This document shows positions 1-7,349 of a DNA stretch of 64,000 bases, one piece after another. The position numbers and the translations under genes were made by a program. The notes beneath the pieces are model-generated. The model saw only the letters and a program-made list of their open reading frames with translations, ran no database searches and was not told the DNA's origin. How positions within the stretch are numbered: the first letter of the stretch is position 1; each line of letters begins with the position of its first letter. Source of the stretch: Peribacillus muralis (GTDB taxonomy: Bacteria > Bacillota > Bacilli > Bacillales > DSM-1321); NCBI RefSeq assembly GCF_001439925.1, contig NZ_LMBV01000001.1, positions 134,942 through 198,941 of the forward strand, given 5' to 3'.

Positions 1-29
1 TAGCTGTATGCGTGCAAGTGCGTATAGGC

Positions 30-80
30 AAAAACCACCCGAGAATGTTGTTTTATCAACATTCTCGGGTGGTTTTTTAT
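30..80. terminator. Rho-independent terminator, probably bidirectional
   Basis: A long perfect inverted repeat (arms around ccacccgagaatgttg and its complement) is flanked by A-runs on the left and T-runs on the right, so it can terminate either strand. It would close the minus-strand operon that ends at 155 and any gene lying to the left of the window. Confidence 0.85.
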
Positions 81-154
81 TTTAGTAAAAAGTTGATGGA
101 GAAGTTTATCCCTGTGTTGTCTAGACGTAGCAAATGCCAAAACGATAAATGTCG

Positions 155-679
155 CTATTTCGGAATGATAGCCAATTGAATATTTGTACTATTATTTGTT
201 ATGGATACGGAAACATCATCTGTATCCATACCGAGGAAATCATTGCCTTTTAAATTAGCTTTCAATTCGCTTATATCATAGGATGCTTCCAAAGATTGGA
301 AAATTACCTCTAAAACAGCCGTAAATTTCTTTTCGATAGTTGGAAAGTCTTCTTTAGATTCCTCAACGAATAAAAAAAGGTCGGCTAGATTCTTCTTTTC
401 GTCTGTTGAATCATAAGTAAGTTGAATTGTTTTATCTTTTGTATTAAAACCTGACTCTGTTTTAATTAGGAGCCTTTGATTATCATTGTTTACTATCGCT
501 TTTTCAAATTCCTCCACTGTTATTGAAAAAGTTATAGGATTTTCCATAGCAGCTATTTCTTCAGGAGTGGATTCGGTATCACTAGCATCTTGTGGATCTG
601 GGTTTCCAGTAATTCCATATGGCGAACATGCTGTTAGTAATAGTACACACAAGATAAGACAAGCGTATATTTTATTCAA
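155..679 (-). CDS. Putative lipoprotein of ABC-transporter operon
   Basis: No family recognised. The N-terminus is a lipoprotein signal peptide: a short basic start, a hydrophobic stretch and an LLTAC lipobox, so the mature protein should be lipid-anchored outside the membrane. The mature part is acidic, about 155 residues, without other recognisable motifs. The start is placed at a TTG (679) because a GGGGGCGAG ribosome binding site precedes it and the 3' end of the ATPase gene overlaps it by 8 nt. An ATG at 694 is the alternative but lacks a good binding site. It is the last gene of a five-gene minus-strand operon, which suggests an accessory or immunity role (inference). Confidence 0.75.
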   Translation of the reverse strand: MNKIYACLILCVLLLTACSPYGITGNPDPQDASDTESTPEEIAAMENPITFSITVEEFEKAIVNNDNQRLLIKTESGFNTKDKTIQLTYDSTDEKKNLADLFLFVEESKEDFPTIEKKFTAVLEVIFQSLEASYDISELKANLKGNDFLGMDTDDVSVSITNNSTNIQLAIIPK

Positions 680-1298
680 CGAGCTCGCCCCCATTCAATT
701 CATAGACTATGTCACAAAGATAATTTATTTGCCTATCATCATGGCTTGTTAGTAGAATCGTGACGCCATTCGTCTTGTAATCCAATAACAGCTCTTGAAT
801 CTCGGTAATGGATTTCTTATCCAATCCATTAAAAGGTTCATCTAAGACTAAAATATTCGGGCTCTCCATAATAGCTTGTGCTATCCTCAATCGTTGCTTC
901 ATGCCCAAGGAATATTCCTTCACTTTTTTGTCTTTTGCATGAAGCAGCCCCACTTTATTTAAGGTTTGAACGATATCTTCTTTTGTAATCTTTTTTTGTA
1001 TATTCGCTAAGATAGACAAATTTTCCATACCAGTTAAGTAGTTTATGAATGGAGGCTGTTCAATGATGATGCCGGCATTGTCAATATATTTCTTACTGAA
1101 AAGGATTGGTTTGCCTTCAACCCAAATCTCGCCATCATTAATTGTCGTAAATCCACAAATGGCTTTTAACAACATCGTTTTGCCTGATCCATTTGGGCCA
1201 ACAAAGCCTACACAAATTCCTGGCTTAATTGATAAGGAAATATTATTTAGAATGGTGTTATGTTTTATGCTCTTATTAATATTTTTCACTTTAATCAT
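672..1298 (-). CDS. ABC transporter ATP-binding protein
   Basis: A single ABC ATPase domain of about 208 residues. Walker A is GPNGSGKT, the signature is YSLGMKQRL, and Walker B is ILVLDEP, followed by an H-loop in LTSHDD. All key catalytic residues are present, so it should hydrolyse ATP. The start at 1298 is chosen over the upstream ATG (1316) because an AGGGG site lies about 7 nt upstream. Its neighbours are two membrane proteins without ATPase domains, so it likely energises them as an ABC-2-like exporter. The substrate is unknown; the small secreted protein at 2968-3366 is an obvious candidate (inference). Confidence 0.9.
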   Translation of the reverse strand: MIKVKNINKSIKHNTILNNISLSIKPGICVGFVGPNGSGKTMLLKAICGFTTINDGEIWVEGKPILFSKKYIDNAGIIIEQPPFINYLTGMENLSILANIQKKITKEDIVQTLNKVGLLHAKDKKVKEYSLGMKQRLRIAQAIMESPNILVLDEPFNGLDKKSITEIQELLLDYKTNGVTILLTSHDDRQINYLCDIVYELNGGELVE

Positions 1299-1308
1299 GT
1301 TATGGCCC

Positions 1309-2043
1309 CTATGCAATTTTATATTTCAAGTTCCGTAGTAATAGGTGGGAAAGAATCATTAAACATATCCCCACAATCATCCCGCCAACAAAATAAGCAT
1401 CTCCACTAATAAATACAACGCTGATTTTCTTTAGTTGCAAATCCATGATAAATAATACGGAAATGAGTATGAACACAATCAATAAAGCGATCGTTTCTTG
1501 GAATTTCAAGTATAGGTAAAACATAATCGATGAAAGTCCTAAGGAAATGAGCGTGCTTGCAAAGATGAAAAATAAAAATTGTTTTATGATCGAACCAGGA
1601 TCATCAAATTCCAATTCACCATTAACAAAAACGAACGTAATAATGGAAGCAACGTATATAAATACAAATAACGTTACATGAAGGATGTATGGTCCTCTAA
1701 TTATTCTTAAAGCTTCTCGTTGCAGTTTGACCCGGGAAAAAACAAATGGATGATAGGTTTTCTTAACCATGAGGAAAGAAATGGAACCCCAAAAAATAGA
1801 AGCTAAAAAAAACGTATATGGACTGATGAAATGGAGAACACTATTTCCTTCCATATGTTCAATCTGGTTAAAGTCTTTATTAACATATATCCGATCCAAG
1901 ATCGCTTCAGCTTGTAACGATTCATTATAGTCACTCATATAAATCATGATATGTTGATAGCCTTGGATATAGTTAATAAAGGCTAACGAAACGGAAGAAA
2001 TCAGGACGGTTAGTAATAATATTGGATAGTTTTTTATCGCCAC
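1309..2043 (-). CDS. Polytopic membrane protein, ABC-2-type permease-like
   Basis: A 244-residue protein with about six predicted membrane segments: one near the N-terminus, one around residues 75-95, and four in the second half. It has a large extracytoplasmic loop after the first segment. No conserved motif is recognised, but size, topology and a position next to an ABC ATPase fit the membrane subunit of an ABC-2-type exporter. It lies 12 nt downstream of the other membrane gene and slightly upstream of the ATPase gene, so co-transcription is nearly certain. Confidence 0.7.
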   Translation of the reverse strand: MAIKNYPILLLTVLISSVSLAFINYIQGYQHIMIYMSDYNESLQAEAILDRIYVNKDFNQIEHMEGNSVLHFISPYTFFLASIFWGSISFLMVKKTYHPFVFSRVKLQREALRIIRGPYILHVTLFVFIYVASIITFVFVNGELEFDDPGSIIKQFLFFIFASTLISLGLSSIMFYLYLKFQETIALLIVFILISVLFIMDLQLKKISVVFISGDAYFVGGMIVGICLMILSHLLLRNLKYKIA

Positions 2044-2055
2044 TTTTTTAGACCT

Positions 2056-2871
2056 TTAACTTTCAGGATTTTTAACTGTCTTGTTTACACCGACTATCAG
2101 TAATATTATCGAAATGATAAATAATAGAACCAATGGCATAAATGCTTCCAATGTCGAATACATGGTATTAAATGCGGTAAAGCTTGCAAAAATATCAAAC
2201 CAGACACTTTGAGTGTAAACACCTAGTTTTCCGTACAAAAAATAGATGATTAATACCGATACAATTACTTTATACTCTCGATTTAATAATAAAACCAATG
2301 CACAAGCTAACAAACTGAAAACAAATGCTAAACATAAATAGATTGTACATACCATAAAAACAAAGAAGAGGTAAGGATGGTTGCTATAAAAATTGTGAGG
2401 TAAAATCGAAGCAAATCCTCCGATATCATCAAGACTGCGATAAACAAAGATTGCCCCTATCGAATAATACAACAAATAGGTTGATACAACAGTAACCGTT
2501 GATAACAATGTATATTGTATTACATCTCTATAAACAGTCTTCTTTATTAATGGAAATCGGTTTCTCCCTAGAACATATAAACTTCGCTTTTCTGTGAATA
2601 GCCCGAGCGTAGGTAAGATGAATAAGATGGGAATAAAATTAATTAGGTGAAACATCGATGAATCAACAAATACTTCCCAATTTGAAATGCCAGCTATAAA
2701 ACTGTGTCTGATTTCTTTTTTAGTCCCTACTAAATCAGGTGCATTGTAATCCATAGTCATGATTTCAAAATAATAACTAGCAAACACCCAGGAAAGGGTT
2801 AATCCGCCAAACAACAAAAATGATGCTAACGCCATATATCTACTTCTAATTTTAAATTTACTAAGTAACAT
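2056..2871 (-). CDS. Polytopic membrane protein, ABC-2-type permease-like
   Basis: A 271-residue protein with about six hydrophobic segments and an extracellular loop of about 70 residues after the first. It does not clearly resemble its neighbour at 1309 in sequence but has the same layout (TM1, large loop, TM2-6), so the two may form a heterodimeric permease. A GGAGGAT-like binding site precedes the ATG. It is the second gene of the operon, just downstream of the small secreted protein. Confidence 0.7.
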   Translation of the reverse strand: MLLSKFKIRSRYMALASFLLFGGLTLSWVFASYYFEIMTMDYNAPDLVGTKKEIRHSFIAGISNWEVFVDSSMFHLINFIPILFILPTLGLFTEKRSLYVLGRNRFPLIKKTVYRDVIQYTLLSTVTVVSTYLLYYSIGAIFVYRSLDDIGGFASILPHNFYSNHPYLFFVFMVCTIYLCLAFVFSLLACALVLLLNREYKVIVSVLIIYFLYGKLGVYTQSVWFDIFASFTAFNTMYSTLEAFMPLVLLFIISIILLIVGVNKTVKNPES

Positions 2872-2967
2872 CGATATCCTCCGCTGTTTCTACTAGCATT
2901 AATTGATGATTTAAAGGAGTGTTGCCCAAGAATGAAATCCCGGACAACACTTTCTAGTTAATTAACG

Positions 2968-3366
2968 TTAACCTCCACTTGCAGACCAAGAACCTTTAAT
3001 CGTCACTTTCCCTCCACCAGTATTATTCGTTTTTCTTAGCCCTAATTTGTACTTGTACCCTACCTCGGCCTTCACAGTTGTAAATGTGGCTTTCTTTCCT
3101 CTTTGGACATTTGTTCCCCCCCTGAAAACACCGTTAGAGTTTTTCATATTTGCTGTAATCCATGCAGTACCAGAATCGTTGGATAGATTAACAACCCCTT
3201 TGGTGTTTGATTTTCTCAATGAATCTGGTGCAAATTTCTCAGCTCCTGAGTAAGTAACATTATAACCAGTGAAGCTACGTACCTCCTGAGCTTGTGTTTC
3301 CGTTCCTGCATATCCTAGAATGCCTAATGATAAAAGACCTGTTACTATCAATTTACTTTTTCTCAA
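2968..3366 (-). CDS. Small secreted protein, possible toxin or bacteriocin-like
   Basis: A 132-residue protein with a classical signal peptide: basic MRKSK, a hydrophobic core and a TQAQ-type cleavage site near residue 27. The mature protein of about 105 residues is rich in Gly, Ser, Thr, Asn and Lys, has no cysteine, and ends in a KGSWSASGG-like tail, suggesting an all-beta fold. It is the first gene of an operon with two permeases, an ABC ATPase and a lipoprotein. That layout recalls lactococcin-972-like and DUF2712-like loci, but I could not match the sequence to either with confidence. The ribosome binding site is a strong GGGAGG. Confidence 0.7.
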   Translation of the reverse strand: MRKSKLIVTGLLSLGILGYAGTETQAQEVRSFTGYNVTYSGAEKFAPDSLRKSNTKGVVNLSNDSGTAWITANMKNSNGVFRGGTNVQRGKKATFTTVKAEVGYKYKLGLRKTNNTGGGKVTIKGSWSASGG

Positions 3367-3396
3367 TGTAATTTACCTCCCAATTAAGGATTATAT

Positions 3397-3408
3397 TGGT
3401 TGCAACCA
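3397..3408. promoter_or_regulatory. Candidate operator palindrome of the ABC operon
   Basis: A perfect 12-bp palindrome, TGGTTGCAACCA, lies just downstream of the -10 box of the minus-strand promoter, between it and the ribosome binding site. The location fits a repressor operator. No regulator gene is in the operon, so the binding protein is unknown. Confidence 0.4.
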
Positions 3409-3413
3409 CCTAG

Positions 3414-3442
3414 ATTATATAAAATAATCTGACAAATTTCAA
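3414..3442 (-). promoter_or_regulatory. Sigma-A promoter of the secreted protein/ABC operon
   Basis: On the minus strand a -35 box TTGAAA (3437-3442) and a perfect -10 box TATAAT (3414-3419) are separated by 17 bp. They lie about 50 bp upstream of the first gene of the operon. Confidence 0.75.
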
Positions 3443-3574
3443 CAAAAAATAAGGAAAAGGTCTGTAGTTTACTTATTTTAAATGAAAATTCATGTCGAAA
3501 ACCGGGACTATATATGGTATATCACTAATGTTTTTATAGGTCTGAAAAGCTATCAATATAGTAAGTGATAGTAA

Positions 3575-3724
3575 TATATTTTGACCATTCATTTAAGGAA
3601 AGCAGCGCATTTTGAACGCGTAGTGTTTTTAAAATTAGAAACGCTGGATCTTCCTCCATTGAGGGTTGCGGATATTCGCATGCGTGTAAGAAGTATTTTA
3701 TTTCAAAATATCGCAGGTGGATGA
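3575..3724 (+). pseudogene. Possible gene remnant (open frame without a start)
   Basis: A 49-codon open frame reads through this stretch, ending ...RSILFQNIAGG before TGA. It has no ATG at its head and no ribosome binding site, only an isolated TTG. The composition looks protein-like rather than random, so this may be the 3' remnant of a lost gene. The parent gene was not recognised. Confidence 0.25.
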
Positions 3725-3764
3725 CCTTTTATGTCGAACTTGTTATAAATAAGGAGTTGTTTAA

Positions 3765-3965
3765 ATGAATAAAGATCGTTTGTTCAAGTTCATTCAAACT
3801 TCCACTCGGGGTAATTTCTTTTCAGTCGAGATAGCCGAAGATGGAACTAAAGTAGTCCAACTAGCCAAGGAGTTAGAAAACGAAGGAAGAATTAAGTTGA
3901 GAGAATGCACGCGAAAAGAACAAGGTGTTTATCTGGAAGGGATACTTAAGTTTGTGCCTAGCTAA
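3765..3965 (+). CDS. Small hypothetical protein (66 aa)
   Basis: No family recognised. The product is a charged, soluble 66-residue protein without signal peptide or membrane segment. Its sequence pattern (KFIQTSTRG... VQLAKELENEGRI) looks like a small winged-helix or alpha/beta fold, which could suit a small DNA-binding or regulatory protein, but this is speculation. A strong AAGGAG site sits 8-9 nt upstream of the ATG and a good terminator follows, so it is probably expressed as a single-gene unit. Confidence 0.6.
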   Translation: MNKDRLFKFIQTSTRGNFFSVEIAEDGTKVVQLAKELENEGRIKLRECTRKEQGVYLEGILKFVPS

Positions 3966-3998
3966 TTCGTTAAGGGGTGTAATGTTTCATATGATCCA

Positions 3999-4047
3999 AT
4001 CTGTAGACAAACTCGAATGATAGTGGAGTTTGTCTACAGATTTTTTT
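3999..4047 (+). terminator. Rho-independent terminator
   Basis: A 17-bp near-perfect stem (aatctgtagacaaactc and its complement) is followed by a run of seven T. It terminates the small gene ending at 3965. Confidence 0.9.
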
Positions 4048-4166
4048 GGTTTTGATACTTTTCCGTTTCATTCCACTCCACAGATTGGAGAGTCAGTACT
4101 TCGATCGTTTCATTCCACTGTGCGTGAAAAAACTAATTTGCAATTTCAATTGCCCGCAGTTTTGTG

Positions 4167-4318
4167 AGATTGGACAATGACCGTTCCATTGCACTGCAGG
4201 CGCTTCCTTTCCGCGGACGTTCGGTGAGCCTCTTCGGCATTGCGCCTGCGGTGTCTCACGTAGACGCGCACTTCCCGCAGGAGTGTCGCGCCTTGCATTT
4301 CATTTCACTGCATGTACA
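4167..4318 (-). repeat. GC-rich interspersed repeat, copy 1
   Basis: A GC-rich block with the phrases gcaggcgcttcctttccgcg, gcctgcggtgtctcacg and cttcccgcaggagtgtc. It is the reverse complement of elements at 21031-21150 and 21588-21716. Such elements are widely scattered in intergenic regions of Bacillaceae. An apparent 63-codon open frame across it is a by-product of its composition. Confidence 0.75.
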
Positions 4319-4351
4319 TAGTTATACAGAGATGGTCGTGAGGAAAAAACA

Positions 4352-4380
4352 TTGACAAATTACAAACAAATTAATATTAT
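4352..4380 (+). promoter_or_regulatory. Sigma-A promoter for the DUF2087 gene
   Basis: A consensus -35 TTGACA (4352-4357) and a -10 TATTAT (4375-4380) are separated by 17 bp. They lie just downstream of the GC-rich repeat and about 40 bp before the gene start. Confidence 0.75.
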
Positions 4381-4420
4381 GTTTATTATATTATAAACTT
4401 TATGAGGAAGTGTTTGCTTT

Positions 4421-5176
4421 TTGGAAAACGCCGAAATGTTTTGGAATGCCTCTCAGGATGAACTGAAACAAGGGTATATCGAAGATGAGAATCAATATAT
4501 TTGTTTACTGTGCGGAACTGCAGTTCAAAAGGGAATCGTATACCCGGATGATGGAGTTCTGTATGAAGCGAAGAGGTATATGAGAATTCATATTGAAACA
4601 GCGCACAGCTCCGTTTTTGAATACTTAATCGATCTTGATAAGAAACTTACGGGCCTTACGGATCATCAAAATCGCCTTTTGCGCCTTTTTTACCAAGGAA
4701 AGAATGATGCAGAGGTACAGGAGGAAACGGGGATTGGCAGTGCCTCGACAATTCGGAATCATCGCTTTGTCTTGAAGGAAAAGGAGCGTCAGGCCAAGTT
4801 GTTTTTAGCGATGATGGAGCTATTGAAAGATAAAGATCAGCATGCGCCGGCATTCGTTCCGCTTCATCATAAAGCAAGGATGGTCGATGATCGTTACAAC
4901 GTTACAAAGGATGAAGAAACGGCGATTTTAAAGAAATATTTCCGTAACGATAGCATGGATGCGTTAAAGACTTTCCCGCCAAAGGAAAAACAGAGGCTAA
5001 TCATCCTCCAACAACTTACGAACCATTTTGATAATGATCGGAAGTACGAGGAGAAAGAAATCAATACAATCTTAGCTGCTGTTTATGATGATCATGTTCT
5101 ATTGAGAAGATATTTAATAGAATATGGATTCTTGGATAGAAAGCCTGATGGCAGTCAATATTGGCTGAAGAAATGA
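4421..5176 (+). CDS. DUF2087 family protein, putative transcriptional regulator
   Basis: A 251-residue soluble protein. The N-terminal third holds a CxxC-like pair (YICLLCG) and a His in RIHIETAHS, which may form a small zinc-binding unit. Residues 78-130 form a LuxR-like helix-turn-helix (LTDHQNRLLRLFYQG... ASTIRNHRF). The C-terminal part (about 165-250) matches the DUF2087 pattern (FPPKEKQRLIILQQL... RRYLIEYGFLDRK). The start is a TTG with an AGGAAG site about 10 nt upstream; ATG at 4436 is an alternative. The following GIY-YIG-like gene is 18 nt away and likely in the same operon. The regulated target is unknown. Confidence 0.75.
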   Translation: MENAEMFWNASQDELKQGYIEDENQYICLLCGTAVQKGIVYPDDGVLYEAKRYMRIHIETAHSSVFEYLIDLDKKLTGLTDHQNRLLRLFYQGKNDAEVQEETGIGSASTIRNHRFVLKEKERQAKLFLAMMELLKDKDQHAPAFVPLHHKARMVDDRYNVTKDEETAILKKYFRNDSMDALKTFPPKEKQRLIILQQLTNHFDNDRKYEEKEINTILAAVYDDHVLLRRYLIEYGFLDRKPDGSQYWLKK

Positions 5177-5194
5177 TGATAGGAGGCAAGGAAG

Positions 5195-5551
5195 ATGGAT
5201 CGTAAAAAAGAATTGAAGCAATTATTCAAAGAAACGAAAGTGGAAGCGGGAATTTACCAAATTAAAAACCAGCTCAATCATAAGGTGTTTATCGCCAGCA
5301 CCAGGAATTTAAAAACGTTGAAGGGGAAACAGTTCGAATTGTCCATGGGAACCAGCACAAATACAGAGCTGCAAGAAGAGTGGAATCAATACGGAAAAGA
5401 GGCGTTTACCTTTGAGGTGCTGGAGGTATTAAAGCCGAAGGAAACAGGCTACTTTGATGTCAAACGGGAGCTGCAAAAGCTTGAAGGAGCCTGGTTGGAG
5501 AAAGTTAAACCGTATGGAGACCGTGGCTATAACAAGGAGAAAGCCGACTGA
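5195..5551 (+). CDS. GIY-YIG nuclease family-like protein
   Basis: A 118-residue protein with the GIY element (AGIYQIKN) near residue 18, and a VFIAST segment about 10 residues later where the canonical YIG element would fall. A later W/E/Y pattern (EEWNQYGKEAF, LEGAWLEK) resembles this nuclease fold. The canonical YIG tyrosine is replaced by Phe and glycine by Ala, so catalytic activity is uncertain. It follows the DUF2087 gene and has an AGGAGG ribosome binding site. The pair may be a small DNA-repair or regulatory unit (inference). Confidence 0.7.
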   Translation: MDRKKELKQLFKETKVEAGIYQIKNQLNHKVFIASTRNLKTLKGKQFELSMGTSTNTELQEEWNQYGKEAFTFEVLEVLKPKETGYFDVKRELQKLEGAWLEKVKPYGDRGYNKEKAD

Positions 5552-5687
5552 CTGACTTTAAAGGATTGATATTGTTTAAATGACTCTTTCCCTTGATTCT
5601 GAACATGATGAACCGCCTACCGAGAAAAGATGAAAAAAATGGGTAAATAGGGTATTGTTATGGTAAGGAGATTCAGGGGGGAGATAT

Positions 5688-5966
5688 ATGGGAGAAGGAG
5701 AAAAATATTTAAGGGCAAAAAAAAGGGTGGAAAACCTTAAGGCCTTTTATATTCATTTAGCCGTCTATCTTTTGGTTAATGTGATGCTTTTTGTTCTTAA
5801 TGCCGTAACTGATCCTGGCAATTGGTGATTTCTTTATCCATTGGGAGGGTGGGGAATCGGAATTTCGGTTCATGGGATAACGACATTTGCCCACGGTACC
5901 TTCACTTCTGCTTGGGAGGAGAGGAAGATAAAAGAGTATATGGAAAAAGATAATAAAGACATGTAA
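5688..5966 (+). pseudogene. 2TM-domain membrane protein, interrupted by in-frame TGA
   Basis: A 92-codon frame starts at an ATG with a GGGGGGAG ribosome binding site. It encodes a small protein with two membrane segments of the 2TM-domain type: a charged N-terminus (KYLRAKKRVENLKAFYIHL), TM1, then PGNW, a TGA at codon 47, and FLYPLGGWGIGISVHG... WEERKIKEYMEKD. In this family the TGA position is normally Trp (W-F-L-x-P), so a single TGG to TGA change explains it. Everything else is intact, so the inactivation looks recent, or the base is a sequencing error. Confidence 0.7.
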
Positions 5967-6128
5967 CGAATATGAATTTCTTCGATTAGGGGCCGTTTAG
6001 GGTTCTTTTTTTTGTATAATTTCAAGGTTCACTTGTTGTTGATTTTTAAATGGTTTAAGCTATTGTTGAGGGGTTTATCTTTTTCGTAGAAAACCTTTAC
6101 TCTAAATAATAGATTATAGGAGTTGCAA

Positions 6129-6302
6129 ATGAAAAAACTAGGATGGGTCATGACGGGGATAGGGACATTCATTGCACTGGGTGCCTTGCTTTATCCTTTG
6201 AATGTTATTGATAAAACACTTTGTATTTATTTATTGCTTGGCGGTGCGGGGCTTATGTTCATAGGATCGATGATCAGGGCCTTTTCACTCCTTAAAAGAT
6301 GA
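6129..6302 (+). CDS. Small membrane protein (57 aa)
   Basis: A 57-residue protein with two hydrophobic segments (around residues 5-22 and 30-48) and a basic C-terminus (SLLKR). The ATG has an AGGAG site 6-7 nt upstream. No named family is recognised; it resembles many short membrane proteins of Bacillus that carry two helices and little else. Confidence 0.6.
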   Translation: MKKLGWVMTGIGTFIALGALLYPLNVIDKTLCIYLLLGGAGLMFIGSMIRAFSLLKR

Positions 6303-6384
6303 CTGAATGACGAGGCTTGATCGACTTGGAGGAATAGGGGGATGTAGGAGACTAAGTGCGTGAAGGATGAGGTGGATTGAAGTG

Positions 6385-6672
6385 GTGAAGCAAGGTGATG
6401 ACATAAGAACGGTGATTGTGTTCATTGGTGTCGGGTTTCTCCCGACGAGCCTGCATTTTACCATTGGTGCCTGAATTGATTTGATGGGCATGTTCACATG
6501 CGTTCTAGTCCTTATCGTTACAGTGCCGGCAACTTCCGCTTGTCTGCAAAAGAGGCGGCAGATCCATGAAGGGACCTTCCAGCCTTCCAGTGCGAACATC
6601 GTCCTTATGCTGTATGATGGTCATTCTGTTAGCGACGATCGTTTAATATTTTTATTTTTAATAAAAACCTGA
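6385..6672 (+). pseudogene. Possible decayed small membrane protein with in-frame TGA
   Basis: From a GTG at 6385 the frame reads VKQGDDIRTVIVFIGVGF..., forming a hydrophobic segment. It meets TGA at 6472-6474 (after HFTIGA), then continues in the same frame with IDLMGMFTCVLVLIVTVP and a basic stretch (QKRRQIHEG). The TGA falls where Trp would be plausible (GAWID). The 3' end runs into a terminator, so the tail may have been frameshifted as well. The family was not recognised. Confidence 0.4.
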
Positions 6673-6674
6673 TT

Positions 6675-6700
6675 CTGCCCTTTCTAAGGGCAGTTTTTTT
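6675..6700 (+). terminator. Rho-independent terminator
   Basis: A ctgcccttt...aagggcag hairpin is followed by seven T. Confidence 0.8.
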
Positions 6701-6719
6701 AGTTCTTTCTATATTATAT

Positions 6720-6990
6720 ATTATTACATGTTTGTGGAATAATATCTTCCATTAGAATGAGGTGATCAGAAAAACTGAATGAAATCATGATGATTGTGAT
6801 GCTGAAAATTTGCCTTACCACTCTGTTATACTGCCTAATGAGAGATAGGAACCACATTATGCAGCATCGCGCCGTTTTTCATTTCTTAAAAGGTGCAGTA
6901 ACAGTTTATTGTTTGTGAGGAAACGTTACATTCTCGGTAATGGGTTTTTATCATTTGTTTAAATTCCATTTTGTGAGATATGATAAAAGA
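6720..6990. other. Intergenic stretch with nothing recognised
   Basis: An AT-rich spacer. No plausible gene, repeat or strong promoter was seen in it; it presumably contains the promoter of the acetyltransferase gene. Confidence 0.5.
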
Positions 6991-7011
6991 GATCTAAAAG
7001 GAGGTCATCAG

Positions 7012-7287
7012 ATGTTGGATATCCAAAAAGGTGAAAATTCTTTTTTTGTTGAAGAAAATGGTGAAAAGCTTGCAGAAATCACATTTTTTAAATCGGACAT
7101 TCATGAAATTACGGTTGACCATACGGTCGTGTCTGACAAGCTTCGCGGTCAGAAGGTAGGAAGTGCTCTTCTTGAAAAGGTAGTCGCGTTTGCACGTGAG
7201 GAAAATTTGAAAATTGTTCCGGTCTGTTCCTTCGTTCTAAAACAGTTTGAAAAACAGGCAAAATACCTGGATGTTTGGGCTAAATGA
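7012..7287 (+). CDS. GNAT family N-acetyltransferase, YjdJ-like
   Basis: A 91-residue minimal GNAT fold. It contains the acetyl-CoA-binding loop in the form LRGQKVGSALLEKVVAFA (residues 43-61) and the later LKIVPVCSFVLKQF segment typical of the short YjdJ-type acetyltransferases. The start at 7012 has a perfect AAGGAGGT ribosome binding site 7 nt upstream; the longer frame from 6940 is not needed. The substrate is unknown. Confidence 0.8.
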   Translation: MLDIQKGENSFFVEENGEKLAEITFFKSDIHEITVDHTVVSDKLRGQKVGSALLEKVVAFAREENLKIVPVCSFVLKQFEKQAKYLDVWAK

Positions 7288-7293
7288 GTGAAA

Positions 7294-7347
7294 GGGTTGG
7301 ACGCAAGAAGGTGGGATGCATGAACCTTCGTATGTCCAGCCTTTTTG
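7294..7347 (+). terminator. Rho-independent terminator
   Basis: ggttggac pairs with gtccagcc and is followed by T-rich sequence, just after the acetyltransferase gene. Confidence 0.6.
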
Positions 7348-7349
7348 TT

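Noticed and set aside
4164-4355. 63-aa plus-strand frame
   Set aside because: It crosses the GC-rich interspersed repeat, has no ribosome binding site, and its composition is that of the repeat.
5826-5828. TGA decoded as Trp or Sec
   Set aside because: Many intact genes in the window use TGA only as stop and TGG for Trp, and there is no SECIS-like element or Sec machinery in view. Mutation or error is simpler.
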